DNA of 64,000 nucleotides from Halocafeteria seosinensis (GCA_001687465.1 LVLI01000353.1:1-64000); one strand, 5' to 3'; positions 1-15,300 are shown, counted from the first letter of the stretch. Made by a program: numbers and translations. Notes: a model not told the origin generated them from the sequence alone.

Positions 1-367
1 GAGTGGGAATACGGGCATGATCCATATCAAGACTGGAAGCACAAACAACGGTGATTCTGGAAATATAGTATTTAGTAGTGGTCAATCTAACGACGGTTCT
101 TCTGGGAGTCTTACATTTGGCACAGGAGTTAGCACAGACGGCGAGAGTGGATACGTAAGCCTCAGTACCGGGAAAGCTGACAGTGCAAACTCGGGCTACA
201 TCCTTTTGGCTACTGGTGATGCGGAAGAGGGAGACTCCGGTGGAATATCACTTCTTGTAGGACGGAGTACGAGTGGGAACGGAGGCAGTGTCATCATACG
301 GGCTGGCTCTGCAGTAGATGCTGGACACTCGGGGGGACACGTAGAGATCTCCAGTGGTGGAGGAAAT
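1..367 (+). repeat. Direct repeat, copy 1 of the 1281-bp duplication in giant gene A
   Basis: This segment matches 1282-1648. By eye I find only two mismatches: T236 against G1517, which gives Ser or Ala, and G331 against A1612, which is silent. The match is already running at position 1, so the duplicated block continues to the left of the window. The offset of 1281 bp is 427 codons and preserves frame. Such high identity in an otherwise divergent array points to a recent unequal crossover or gene conversion, or to an assembly artefact. Confidence 0.9.
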
Positions 368-3300
368 TGTGGGGGTAGTGGACAAGTAACATTGCAAAGC
401 TCAGATTCTTTGGAAAGCGGAAATACTGGATCATTGAAAATTAATAGTGGTGCTACAGTTTGTGGAACGTCCGGAAGCTTCTCAATACAATCCGGGCGGA
501 GTAACTGTGGATCCTCTGGTTCCATAGCAATCACCACAGGAAATGCCGAGGCTGGCGTTTCTGGACAAATTACATTGAAGACTGGATGCAGCAGTGAAGG
601 AGCATCAGGAAGTTTGTCGCTTCTGGTAGGAGCAACTACCCAAGGTAATGGTGGTTCGATCGTAATCGCTGCGGGTAGTGCTACAGACTCTGGAGGCAAG
701 GGAGGCTCCATTGAGTTTCACAGCGGGGGTGGTAATGAAGGTGATAGCGGAGAAGTGACAATGCGGACTTCCGATGTTGGGATCGAGGGCAGTACAGGAG
801 ATATTGATATCGCGAGTGGGTCCACCAACGTTGGAAATAGTGGTTGGATTCTTGTTCGCTCTGGTAGCGCTGCCACCGGTAACACGGGCACTGTCACACT
901 CAACACCGGAAAGAGTGAGTGTGGCTCTTCTGGTGCCTTCTTGTCGAAAACTGGAAACTCGATTGGCGGAAATAGTGGTGGGTTTAGCTTTACTACCGGG
1001 AATGGGAGGAAAAGCGGGTCCATATCGCTTATTAGCGGCGACGCCTGCTCTGGGCCTTCGGGAGGAATTGTATTGCAAGTTGGAGCGAGCAGTATGAACG
1101 ATGGAGGCTCAGTGATCATCAACGCTGGGTGTTCACAGGGTAGCACTAGTCAGGGTGGTAGCATCTCGTTGACTACGGGGGGTGGTAATGCTGGAGGGAG
1201 CGGAGACATCGATATGAGAACAGCTGACACTCAGGGTTCTGGGGACACTGGCAATCTTCAACTCACAACCGGAAATGCGCAGAGTGGGAATACGGGCATG
1301 ATCCATATCAAGACTGGAAGCACAAACAACGGTGATTCTGGAAATATAGTATTTAGTAGTGGTCAATCTAACGACGGTTCTTCTGGGAGTCTTACATTTG
1401 GCACAGGAGTTAGCACAGACGGCGAGAGTGGATACGTAAGCCTCAGTACCGGGAAAGCTGACAGTGCAAACTCGGGCTACATCCTTTTGGCTACTGGTGA
1501 TGCGGAAGAGGGAGACGCCGGTGGAATATCACTTCTTGTAGGACGGAGTACGAGTGGGAACGGAGGCAGTGTCATCATACGGGCTGGCTCTGCAGTAGAT
1601 GCTGGACACTCAGGGGGACACGTAGAGATCTCCAGTGGTGGAGGAAATAGTGGTGGTAGTGGTACCGCTTCATTCAAAAGCTCCGACTCAAACGGAGTCG
1701 GCGATAGTGGGAGCGTGGAGATATTTTCAGGGGATGCTTTGTGTGGCAACACTGGGTCTCTTCTGCTGTTTTCTGGTGACGCCTGGGACGACAGTGGAAA
1801 TGTAAGCCTCCTCTCAGGCAGTAGCTGCGAAGGATCTTCGGGACAGATGGACATTTCCTCTGGCAACGCGAATGTTCTTAGAAGCGGAGATGTGCATGTC
1901 CGCACCGGATCTGCAGGAGCCTGCTCTGGAGAGCTGTTATTCACCACTGGCAATGCCGATGGAGCCTCTGGAAGTATCTCAATCGTGGCTGGGAGTTCGA
2001 ACGTTGGGAACGGTGGCCGGGTGGCCATCAAAGGCGGCACCTCCAGCTCAGGCTCAGGCGGTTACGTACACCTCCTGACTGCGGATCTTACCTCGGGCCC
2101 TAGTGGAGCGATTTCGATATTGACTGGTAGCTCTACAGGGTCTGGGGCCCGCAGCGGTGCTGTGACTATCGCTTCAGGGGAGGCTAACCATTCTAGTGGG
2201 AACATCACCATTGAAACCGGGAAGAGCTCCGCCTCGAAAACAGGGAACCTGCGTGTTCAAAGTGGAGACGGCCACACAGAATCTGGATATTTGTTGATGA
2301 AGTCGGGTAAATCTAATGTGGGGAACTCGGGTCCTATAAGTGTTATTACTGGTTTATCGTGTTGTGGTCGTAGTGGGCATATACTGCTTTCTACAGGTGA
2401 TGCCAATACAAACTCGGGTGGTGTGTCCATTTTGGTTGGATCTTCTACTTCATCAAATGGTGGCGCGGTCCGCATAATTGCTGGAAACAGTAATAACGGA
2501 GCTGGTGGAAGCATCGACGTCAGTTCAGGGCAAGGGAACCTTAGCTCGGGCAATGTATCTGTAGGTTCCGCTAGCGCTGCGAACACTGGGCGGCTCGAAA
2601 TACGCAGCGGAGACGCCTCCCATGCTTCAGGTGGTATATCCGTAGCTTCAGGCAATGCTAATACATCCCTCACAGGCAGTATTACGATAAACTCTGGAAG
2701 TTCCAAGTCTGGTGATAGTGGTGCCCTTTTTCTGATCACGGGATCGTCTGAGTCTGCGAGTAGCGGAAACATTGAACTAGCTAGCGGACTGTCGTGTGGG
2801 GGACTATCCGGAAGTATCAGCTTTGCATCCGGTAATGCGCGCTTATCGTCTGGAAGCGTTACGCTTCGTGTCGGGGATAGTTATTGTGGCCAAGGAGGCA
2901 CTATTACCATTCATGCAGGCAACGCCAACTCTTCTCTACCGGGAGGAAGAATTCGTATCCAGACTGGAGCTTCTGAAAATGGAAATTCTGGATCAGTTTC
3001 AATCCGAACTGGAAAAAGTAACACCAAAAACTCAGGGTATTTGCTTTTCGCATCTGGTGGCTCCTCTTCCGGCAAGTCAGGGGCAATATCCCAAGTCACC
3101 GGCGAAGCTGGAAGCTGCTCCGGGAGGCTGCTATTGGCTACTGGAAATTCTAAAGATTCTTCGGGTAGCTTGATTTTCTCCACCGGGAAATCTAATTGTG
3201 GAGATTCCGGCAGCATTTCTCTTCTTGTTGGTTTGAGTGATACAAACCAGGGTGGCGATGTTTTTGTTCAAGCGGGGAATTCAGTCTCAGGACGTGGAGG

Positions 3301-6300
3301 GAACGTGTTTGTTTCCAGCGGCGCCTCCAACAAACAAAGCGGCACCGTCAGTATCGAATCATCAACGAGCACCAATGGCAATACTGGACGAGTACTAATC
3401 GCAACAGGACTGTCAGGTGGCATGAAATCGGGGCAACTAGAAATTGCGAGTGGTACTGCTAACAGTGGGAATAGCGGATCGATTACTATTAAAACGGGAC
3501 AGTCGAACACAAAAACTAGTGGAAGTACTACTGTTTCCACTGGAGACTCGACTTCTGGTTGCAGTGGTAGCGTTTCTATCATCACGGGGTCGTCTGACGC
3601 ATCCTGCAGCGGCTCGATATTTTTACAGACCGGTAACGCCAATACGGCCGCCGGATCCATTTCCCTGTTAGTTGGAGACAGCCAATCTTCCTCTGGAGGA
3701 TGTGTTGTTATCAAAGCCGGGCTCGTAACAGACGGCAATCAGCGTGGCGGTAGTATTTTAATCAGTAGTGGTGGTAGCAATCTCGGAGGGAGCGGGAGAA
3801 TAAGCATGAGAAGCGCAGACACACACGGTACGGGCGATACAGGTAATTTTCTCGTGCAAACAGGAAATGCCGAAACGGGTGATACCGGATTGATTCACAT
3901 TACAACCGGGAGCACAAATGGAGGGGATTCGGGAAACATACTGTTCAACAGTGGGGAGTCCAACGACGGTTCTTCAGGCAGTCTCACCATTGGAACCGGC
4001 TCAACGACAAGTGGTGATAGTGGATATTTAACCCTGAGTACGGGCAAGTCTGATACTGGGAACTCTGGCTATATTTTGCTGGCTACGGGGGATGCGGAAG
4101 GTGGGGATGCAGGAGGTATATCCCTTCTTGTAGGAAAGAGCACTAAGGGAAACGGAGGTAGTGTCATCGTGCGGGCCGGGTCGTCCTCGGATACAGGTCA
4201 TGCAGGTGGTGACCTGCTCATTTCTAGCGGGGGCGGTAACTCTGGAGGTTCCGGGCAGGCCATCTTGCGCACTGCATCATCCAGTGGGTGTGGCAATTCT
4301 GGAAGTCTACAACTCTTAAGCGGCGATACTCTTACAGGGGACACTGGTAACGTAAAGCTAGCAACTGGGACAACTAACGAAGGCAATTCGGGAGCGCTGG
4401 TTCTTGCTTCTGGGGAGTCAGTATCGGGAAGTACCGGAAAGATAACGTTTTCAACAGGGTCTTCCGCTGAGGGAAATAGTGGCTCCTTGATGTGGAGTAC
4501 TGGAGAATCCAATACACAGGATTCTGGCTCCATACTGGTGCAGACCGGTTCCAGTTGTGAAGGCGAAACGGGATCTATTTCTCTTGTCGTCGGCCATTCC
4601 ACGGAGGGTACAGGTGGTGCCGTCGTGCTCCGCGCTGGAACGAGCACTTGCGCCAAGGGTGGTCTTGTTGACATTGTATCTGGTACTTCTTGCTCAGGAA
4701 CAAGCGGAACTGTCACCATTTCTACTGGCTTGTCTACTTGTGGCGCGTCAGGGGGGTTGTTCGTGGCATCAGGTACCTCCAAAGCAACCAGTGGAGCTAT
4801 GTCCATATCGACAGGAAGTAGTACAGAGAATAACAGTGGAAAACTGAGTTTACGCACGGGGAATGCCTCTGCCAGCACGTCTGGTTACATTCTCTTTCGG
4901 ACTGGAAATTCTGCGCAGGGCTCTGGTGCCTTGTCTGTTCTAACGGGAGTGTCATCAGACGGATACTCAGGGGAAATACTTTTAGAAACAGGTTGCGCGC
5001 TAGCTTCTAATGGAGCCAGCGGGTATATCAGAATGAGGACTGGATGCTCTCAAACGAACAGTGGAGGAATAACTCTAGCAACCGGGGATGTACCAAATGG
5101 GGAGCAAAGTGGTTCAATGTCGATGATGAGTGGTAACTCCCATTCTGGTCATTCAGGAAGTCTCCAATTAAGAAGTGGGCAAGCCAATAGTGGGGATTCT
5201 GGGAGCATTACAGTTGCCACAGGAGAGTCTTGCTCTTCAAACTCTGGCGTTGTAACCATTGAAACAGGGGAATCATTCGTAAGGAGTGGCTCTATAGAAG
5301 TAGGTACTGGTGCATCCACGGGGTCCGCCTCTGGAGATATATCGATGACTTCAGGATCGGCGACATGTCGCAGTGGTAGCGTATCTCTCGTTGTAGGGGA
5401 CGCAAATACCGGAGACACCGGCAACATAGAGATTACTGCAGGAACTGTCACTAACGGGGACGGTAATGGTGGCTCTGTTACACTGCGTAGTGGAGACGCT
5501 TCCAATGGGTCATCTGGATCCGTCGAGGTTCGGAGTGGTGGTGTCAGTGGAGCCGGGGATTCAGGAAGCTTCATTGTAGGTACCGGCAGTACTCCTGATG
5601 GAAACTCTGGTTCAATTTCGATTGTCGGAGGGGACAGTAACGTGGGTGACACTGGAATGATATCAATCGGCTCAGGGAAGACTAATGAAGGAGTCAGTGG
5701 GAGTATTTCCGTCTACTCGGGGGTGGCTTGTGATGGCCAATCTGGGTCGTTGTATCTGTTTACTGGGTGTGCTATCGCCGGGAAATCTGGATCGGCTCGT
5801 CTAATGACAGGCAGTAGTACGTGTGGAGATAGTGGGTCCATTTCTATCACTGCTGGGGAAGCAACCGATGGTAATGGTGGTGGTGTGTTTATTGCTGCCG
5901 GACCCTCTACAGGCTCTTCAGGAAAAGGTGGAAGTGTCACTATACAAGGAGGAAGAAGTTGTCAAGGGCACTCTGGATCACTTAGTTTGCGTACTCTAGA
6001 TTCTTTGGTTTCAGGGAATAGTGGATACCTTCGGATCGGGACAGGAGATGCAGCCACTGGGTCTAGTGGATCGATATCTCTTTGGACCGGGCTAGTTACA
6101 GATGGATCTTCTGGTGGATTCCTTCTTTCATCAGGGGAGGCAACTTGTGGCAACTCCGGCTATATAGCGTTATTAACAGGTGGGGCAGAAACGGACACTG
6201 GTTCCATTTCTCTCGTTGTGGGTACCAGCTCTAAAGGGAATGGGGGTAGTATCTTAGTACGCGCGGGTACGGCTCAAGCCTCAGATGGTAAAGGAGGCTC

Positions 6301-9300
6301 TGTATCCATATCTAGTGGTGGCGGGGAGCATGGAGATAGCGGCGATGCGTATGTTGCCACTGGGAGTGTCAGTGAGGACGGAAAGAGCGGTGTACTCGTA
6401 CTGAGCAGTGGCAGTACTTCCACTGGAAATACTGGCTACGCTAAACTAGTAACTGGGGATGCTAATGAAGGCGATAGTGGTATGCTGCGGATTTCTTCAG
6501 GTGAAAGCATTAGCGGTAACAGTGGGCAGATAGACATCAACTCAGGGTCCGTGACAAGTGGAGATAGTGGCTATCTGTCCTTAGCAACAGGAACTTCTGA
6601 AAATGGAGATTCCGGATACATGCTCTTGCAGACAGGACAGTCGAACTGTGGACGAAGTGGTGGTATATCTTTTCTAGTCGGCAAGAGCACAGCGGGAAAT
6701 GGAGGAGATGTGGCCCTCAAAGCTGGGACTGCAATAGCAGCGGGTTGCTCTGGAGGCTCTATACTGATCAAAACTGGCTGTAGCCGGAGCGGAAATAGTG
6801 GGAGACTGGAGTTTGTAACTGGATCAGGTGGATGTTCCGGAGCAAGTGGTACAATTGCGCTGTCGTCTGGTTTGGCGTGCACTGGGGCCTCAGGGAGCTT
6901 ACTGCTCGCATCAGGGCGTTCCGAAAGTGGTGCCTCGGGCACCATGTCGCTTTTGACGGGGGTTGCCGAGAATGGCAACAGTGGAGCGTTTGTGGCATTT
7001 ACTGGTACCGCCTGTCAACGAACAGGTAGTATGGAACTTTCCACGGGTTCTACAACTTCGGGTTCCTCCGGCTCAATACTTGCTGGTACGGGGTCAGGAC
7101 AAAATCGCTCAGGTTCCTTGTCTATTCTAGTGGGCACGTCATGCGGCACAGGAGGCAATATGTTCATCGGCGCAGGGAGAGTGGAAGGTCTGGGGGGCAA
7201 AGGCGGGTCCGCACAATTAGTAAGTGGCTCCGCCACTAATGGAGAGAGTGGGCAGATATCAATCTTGACAGGAGATGTTACTCAAGCCGGTAACACGGGA
7301 AGTATAGTTATGCGTTCAGGCTCTTCGAACAACGGAAGCACCGGAAGCGTTAGCATTTTTTCCGGCAGTAGTTCTAGTGGTGACAGCGGCCGGCTCACAT
7401 TGCGAACCGGTTCTTTGAATGATGGGGAAAGTGGTCCCATTACTCTGCAGACGGGTACAACGAAAACAGGAAATAGTGGGGCTGTAAGCTTCTTAAGCGG
7501 TTCCACAAACGGAAGGAGTGGTTCTTTGACATTCTCGTCTGGGGATTCTAATGTTGGTCCTTCGGGATCGATTTCACTCTCATCAGGAGCGTCCGTATCT
7601 GCAAACAGTGGCAAAATTGTGTTCACAGCTGGTAGTGCCTGGGGAGTAGGCGGACGGATTAGCATCTCCAGCGGCACTGGACAGGGTGTTTCACGCTCTG
7701 GCGGCATTGGTGTTACGACTGGAGATTCGAATTTGGGAGCGTCGGGAGCCATTAGTCTAACAACAGGCAAGAGTGAAGGGGATAGTTCTGGCGCGATCAC
7801 ATTTATTACAGGTGACTCTCCTAACGGTGGAAACAGTGGACAAATTATGCTATCTAGCGGGGCCGGGAACTCGGGGAAATCAGGAGCCATTCTTATTCTT
7901 TCTGGAAATGCCAATACATCAACTGGCTCAATTTCAGTCTTGGTGGGACATGCGGAGAATGAGGGTGGAGATATAGTGTTTCAGGCTGGTGGTAGCTCAG
8001 AAGAGGATGGTGGCAGTGTTGCTATTACGAGTGGCGGAAGTAACAGCGGCTCCTCCGGGTCCATTTCTTTAGTTTCCCTAGCTTCTTTGGGATCTACTGG
8101 GGGCACCACAATAAAATCTGGCGAAAGTACAGAGGGCAACTCTGGCAGCATGCTGCTTTCATCCGGAAAGGCTGCATCTGGTCGCAGTGGGGAAATCAAA
8201 CTGAAAACCGGATCTAGCAATTGCGGATCTTCGGGTACAATCAGTCTGGAGACTGGGTGCTCCATTGAAGGCACTAGTGGATCGTTGAACTATGTTACAG
8301 GATCCAGTTGCTCAGGTAGCTCGGGGCATATCGCCTTAATATCTGGAAACGCCGACAACGGAAAGTCAGGCTCTCTTTCACTCAATGTAGGAACAGTCAA
8401 TTCTGGAGATGGAGGGAAAATTTGGGTCACCGCCGGTGATAGTTCTGGAGAAAATAGCGAAGGGGGGGGCATCACCTTCATGAGTGGTGGGTCTGCAGAC
8501 GGTGACAGTGGCTCAATATCGCTGCTTACTGGTAAAATACTACAGTCTGGGAATAGTGGGATGTTTTCAGCCACCACAGGAAACGCACAAGGAGGAAATA
8601 GTGGGTCTGTCCTTGTTCGCACTGGGAAGGCATCTCTAGGTGCGAGTGGGAGCTTGACAATGTATTCGGGGGACGCAAATGAAGGTGATAGTGGAGGGAT
8701 CAGCATCACGACCGGAATCACCGACAGTGGTAGCAGTGGCTCAATTGTTCTGGGATCCGGCGATTCCAACAGTGGGAACTCCGGAGCTCTTCGTTTAGTA
8801 ACAGGCGATTCCTCCGCCGGAGGTGCGGGAGACATCTCGGTATTGGTAGGATCTTCGGGCAATGGTAACGGTGGCAGTATTACAATCAAAGGTGGAACGT
8901 CAAAAGCCATCTGTGGAAATGGAGGAGCAATTTCAATATTATCCGGGAAGGGTGGATCAGGAGGGAGAAGTGGCGATATTTCACTGGCCACTGACAGTGC
9001 CTCGTGCCAGGGAAGTGGCAGTCTTTCGATTTATAGCGGACTTTCAGAACTTGACTCTTCGGGATACATCACAATTAGCTCCGGGAAATCATGTTCCGGA
9101 AGAACAGGCTCAGTCCAGATTTCTTCAGGAGTGGGAAATGAAAGAAGTGGCGCAATTATAATTCATTCAGGGAACGGCCAGCAGTCCACTGGTGCTATTG
9201 GCGTACATACTGGAAAGTCCAATTCCGCGAGCAGCGGTTCCATTGCGCTGTCCACCGGAAATGCTAACTCAGGAAAAAGCGGTTCAATGCTTATTAAGAC

Positions 9301-12300
9301 CGGTTGTTCGAATTGTGGAAGTACGGGGGCCATCACATTGTCTGTAGGGACGTCTCGGTCAGGAAACGGGGGAGAAATCCTACTGGACTCTGGGAAATCG
9401 GATATAGGGGGCTCCGGGGATGTTTCAATACTGTCTGGGGGCTCTGATAATGGTGATTCGGGGAAGATATCTGTGCAAACTGGCAATGCAATCGAGGGAT
9501 TTAGTGGTTCGCTGGTCTTTGCTAGTGGTAGCGCAAAATCTGGTGACTCAGGAAAAGTGAGCATATCGGCCGGTTCAAGCACATCGGGAAATAGTGGAGG
9601 TATCCACCTGTTAACGGGCAGTGGAAACAAGGCTTCCGGGTCCATTTCTCTGCATGTAGGGTCGTCCAATTCTAGTGGTGGGTCCATTGTGTTGCACGCC
9701 GGATGTACCAAATGTGCAAACGGGGGTAGCGTGCAAATTACGTCAGGAGGCTCTGAAGAGAAAAATTCAGGATCTATCATCCTCTCTACTGGCGTTGCGC
9801 TCCTTGGAAATAGTGGAAGTATAACGTCTGTTACTGGAACCAGTGACAACGGTGCTAGCGGAGCCATCATCCTAGGGAGTGGTTGTGGTCTGAGCTCTGG
9901 AGATATCAGTATATCCTCCGGTCAAGGAAACACTAACACTGGTAAAATGAGTTTAAGGACTGGTACTTCTTGCAGTGGCAACTCGGGAAGCATTGAACTA
10001 AAAACTGGAGACGGAAACTGTGGCAGATCCGGCGATATTCTCATACTTAGTGGCAACGGAAACTCAGCAGCTGGCAGCATTTCTCTGATAGCAGGCCACT
10101 CAGACTGCGGCGATTCGGGGCACATCGTTCTTTCTGGGGGTAGGTCCGATTCTTCAGTTGGAAGGGGAGGTTCCATCTCACTGTTCAGTGGGGCCAGCAA
10201 TGCTGGTAGCTCCGGCGATTTGCACTTGACAACATCAAAGGGCGAAAGCGCCTCTGGAGAACTGCAGCTTCACACTTCAGGTGGCCAAGGTAACTCCGGG
10301 GCGATAAAAATACAGTCAGGAGATTCCGCCACCATGAATTCGGGATTAGTGCTTCTTGAGAGTGGTGATGCGCATTCTTCAAGTGGGGCTATTCGTGTTT
10401 CCACTGGTTCCGTGAATGAGGGAAGCTCAGGAAGTTTGAGGTTCCTCTCGGGAAATACCGAAGATGGCAATTCTGGTGTACTTACAGTATCGACAGGCGT
10501 TGCCTGCAATGGACGGGCTGGTTCAATATCCCTGACAGTGGGAAGTAGTAGCAATGCAGCAGGTGGGGAGATCGCTATCAGCGCTGGTGCTTCGACAAGT
10601 GGCCAAAATAAAGGGGGGAGTCTCACGATGCTTTCGGGAGCAGGTACGAACGCAGATAGTGGTAGCATTGTCGTGGGATCTTCCAAGGTTACTGGTCTTG
10701 CAAACAGCGGTGCCATTTCTATATCAAGTGGGAAGGGAAACAACGGGGACTCAGGGCCATTGAAGTTGCTGAGTGGTTCGGCGGTGGAAGGGGACACGGG
10801 CGACATCATTATTGCTACAGGTCATAGCTCGTGTGGGGCATCGGGTAATATTGTAATAGAAACTGGGTGTGGAAATGCTAGCGGTTCCGCAGGTTCTATA
10901 TCCGTTTTAATTGGGAAAAGCGGAAGTGGGGATGGTGGAAACATCATTCTCAGCGCTGGTGAATCCTCATGTGGAAACGGTGGCACTATTACAATCCTAA
11001 CAGGAGAGGTCGCTAACGGTGGGACAAGCGGCTCATTCAGTCTCCTCACGGCTGATGCTAATGTTAACGGTGATACAGGGAGCATCCTTTTGAGTACGGG
11101 GACTACCTGCTCGGGGTTTACGGGATGTATACGAATTGTAACCGGCTCCTCCGATACAGGAGATACTGGATACATGTACGCGGCTACCGGAACAGCGATC
11201 AACGGAAAGAGTGGAGCCGTTAGTATTGCAACGGGGGTGTCCGATGACGGAGAGTCTGGGTCTGTTAGAATTTCTAGTGGTGCGTCAAACGGGGGAAATA
11301 GCGGATGGATACTGTTACAAACTGGAGGGGCTGAAAGCGGTGCCTCGGGGGGCGTTTCCATTTCTGTGGGCAACAGTGGCTGTGGTAGTGGTGGTTCTAT
11401 ATTCTTGAGAGCCGGAAATGGTCAAGGTAACGCAGACGGTGGGGCGGTTGTGTTAGAAACAGGTGAATCAGCCCAATCTAATTCTGGCTCTTTGAAACTG
11501 TCCACAGCTGATCAATCGCTAGCGACTTCTGGATCCCTTGTGATTGAGTCCGGAACGTCCTCGTCTGCAGATTCCGGGTCAGTGTTAATGCAGACTGGTA
11601 AAGCCAACGGGCGCAGTGGTGCGTTTTCACTCTTTACTGGCTCTTCCACGTCAAATCGATCCGGAAACTTGGCCTTCTACACTGGTGGCACCAATAGCGG
11701 ACTTAGCGGAGTGTTAACTGCCCGAACTGGAACGAGTATAGAAGGGTCATCGGGGTACCTACTCTTGCAAACAGGTAGCGCTACTTCTGGAGAAGGAGGA
11801 TCGATCTCGCTTCTGGTTTCTTCTGGGGCCAATGGTGGCTCTATCCATATCTCTGCTGGCAATGCGTCCGGATCAGGTGGTAACGGTGGATCAGTGTTAG
11901 TTCAAAGTGGGGGCGGCAATGGCGACGGTTCAGGAGCGGTCTCAATAATGTCCGCCGATGTTTCTCATTGCGGAACTACGGGTTCTTTGGAGATTCGGAC
12001 AGGGAAAACTTTGGACGGAAACACAGGAATAGTAACTGTTTCTTCAGGAAGCTCACAAAGCGGTACAACAGGTTATATCTCTTTTGCAAGCGGTACCTCG
12101 TCCAACGGAGGATCTGGACAAGTTACAATTTCGACGGGGGCCACTACTGAGGGATCGTCAGGCTCGTTGGAGTTGACAACAGGAAGAACAAATTCGGGAA
12201 ATTCCGGGTTTATCTTGATTAGTACGGGTGACTCAGTGGAGGGAATAGGGGGCTCTATTTCGTTTGTGGCCGGTAACAGTAAAGTGCAAGAGGGGGGGTC

Positions 12301-15300
12301 AATTTTTGGGGCAGCAGGGGTCTCTAACGATGCTACCGTTGGAGGGTCTATAGAATTCAGAAGTGGGAAAAGCTTACTGGGCTGTTCCGGCGGAATTGGT
12401 ATACGTACAGGATCTGGTAAGATCTCTTCAGGAAATGCCATTCTGAAAACGGGAGAGGCCGACAATGGGAACTCGGGTTCATTCAGTATTTTTTCGGGTA
12501 CTGCTTCCTCCTCCTCGGGGCACCTTGATTTAAGATCTGGTGATGCTTCTTCTGGAGATAGTGGATACATTTTGTTGTCCACCGGTCGAAGTAACTGTGC
12601 TTCTTCAGGAGGCATATCAATATTAGGTGGTAAAGCTTGTGGAGCCGGAGGCTCAATTGAACTGCACGCTGGTAATTCAAAGAGTATGTCGGGGGGCTTT
12701 GTTTCGATTTCCACAGGAAGCGGGTGTCAAGGTAGCTCAGGATCTATTAGCATCGCTACATCAAGCGCTACGAAGAGGACTGGCAGTTTGATTTTGTCCA
12801 CCGGGGTCTCCGAAGAACAGAACTCCGGGGAAATCCTTGTCCAGTCAGGACAAGCTACTGAAGGAAACTCCGGTAACATAGCAATCCGTACTGGTGCTGC
12901 ATGTGAGACTACTGGAAGCATAATACTTAGCTCCGGAAACTCTGCCTCTGGATCGAGTGGAAGTATATCCATTTTGGGTGGAGACGGTTCTTGTTCAGGA
13001 TCACGTGTCAGTATTATAGCAGGATTCTCTGGAGGACCTAATTCAACAGGAGGCAAAATTAGAATTGTTGCAGGGAAATCTAAGTGCTCCTCTAGCGGTC
13101 CTATAACGTTCTCAACGTTTAACTCCCAGAGCTCAACGAATTCGGGTGGAATTTTGTTCTCCACTGGGAGGTCTTGCAGCGGAACCTCGGGTCATTTGAG
13201 TTTCAGCACTGGCGATGGTGTAAACATGGGTAATAGTGGGCTCATTGTAATTCATTCTGGAATGTCGCAGGGCGGAGACACTGGAGCAATTGACCTGTCT
13301 ACGGGGAAAGCAACACTGGCTTCTGGGGACATGAAAATTGCGACAGGAGAATCAAATTGTGGAAACTCCGGTCACGTGAGCATTCTCACAGGGTCTGCAT
13401 GTGGTAGGTCTGGTGGCATTAGCATGATTGCTGGAGCCTCCTCTTCTTCCACTGGCGGCTCTATTGTCATAGAGGCAGGAAGCACGACAAGCACGACGCA
13501 TTCAGGGGGCGCAATAGATTTACACGGTGGTGCAGCTGATGGCGTCGGTCTGAGTTCTGGTAATGTCAGTGTCCAATCAGGATGCTCGATTGGTGGCAGC
13601 AGTGGGTCAGTAAATATTCTTACGGGTAATGCAGCGGACGCCAGTGGGCGATTGTTTATAAGAACAGGAGCGGCGAACAAGCATTCCGGGAGTTTGTCCA
13701 TTACTACAGGTGCAAGTACTGCCGGTGATACCGGTGGCGTAGTAGTTCTTTCTGGGATGGCCGGCAATAACTCAGGAGACATTCTATTAGCTACTGGGAC
13801 GGCTAACAATGGGAGGTCAGGATCCTTGTCGATATTAACAGGCAGATCGTCGAATGGAGCATCTGGGCACGTAGCAGTTATTGCAGGGGACGCTAACAAT
13901 GGGTTGGGTGGGAGCATTAGCTTGCTTGCGGGTAGCTCCCAAAACCATGCGGCTACCGGAGGGGCAGTAACAATCATTACCGGAAACGGATGTTCTGATA
14001 GTGGAGCTATCCAGATAGAGTCGCACTGTATGTTTTCTGGTTCTTCTGGAAGTATTACATTGCGCAGTGGAGGCCTTAGCCAAGGTGCCACTGGACAGTT
14101 GGCTGTATCATCTGGTGGTAGCAATAGCGGGTCATCAGGAAATATTCTCGTTAGCTCCGGAGAGGCTGGGAACGACAGTGGAAGTATTACACTCAACACC
14201 GGTGCTGCCAACGAGGGGTCCTCCGGCGCCTTAGTCTTGTCGGTAGGAGAATCGAATGAGGGAAATACTGGCTTTTTACTGATGAGGACAGGTAGCGCCT
14301 GCAAAGCAAGTGGCTCCATATCCCTTGTTGCAGGTAGCTCAAATGGGGCAGGAGGGAACTTCTTGATCAAAGCTGGGGACTCGGGTGGAGAAGAAAATGG
14401 CGGGGCGATCATATTGGCATCTGGCAATGCCAACTTTGGCCAGAGTGGTAAAATATCACTGAGCACTGGAAGCAGCTCCTCAGCCGGTAGCTCCGGGGAA
14501 GCCACAATAAAAACTGGCAACTCAGTGAGCGGTGTGTCCGGAAGTATCTCAGTGGTTACTGGACGCTCGAACAGCGGTGACACCGGTTCGGTGGACATAG
14601 CTACAGGGGCGTCCAACTGTGCAGAATCAGGTGCTCTCCTTTTGTATTCTGGAGATAGTAACCAATCGGATTCTGGAGGACTGCTGCTGTCCTCTGGTAC
14701 AAGTAGTAACGGTAACAGTGGGTATATTGCCCTGGTGACGGGGAGTGCTCGTCATCGTACCGGCGCGATATCTATTGTTGTTGGTGAGTCAGAAGTTGAT
14801 GACGGTGGAGTAATCTCTATTCGGGCTGGTAACTCTAATGGGGTGAATGCGAAAGGTGGTTCTGTCAGTGTAGTGTCCGGATCGTCCCTGAACGGGAACA
14901 GCGGTAGCATTGAGCTTCGCACTCGCACATCTAAAAGTGGGAATTCAGGAAGAGTCGCATTTAGTACAGGAAGTTCTTGCCAGGGTTCTTCAGGGAGCCT
15001 ATCCTTCATATCTGGAAATGCAGCGCAGAGAAACTCTGGATCAATACATGTACAATCGGGATCGACTGTTAGTGGTACCAGTGGGAATATCCGAATTGCC
15101 ACCGGCAGAGCGCTCCAGTCCGGCTCTATAAGCGCTATGACTGGAGCAGCGAATGAGGAATCGGGCGACATTGTACTCTCTTCAGGCTCCGCTTCAAACT
15201 CCGGGTCTGTATCTATTGTTGCAGGAGTAGGCAATTCCATGGGAGGAAATGTAGTTCTTATGTCTGGTTCCAGTAACGGACAGAGTGGGTTCGTCAATGT

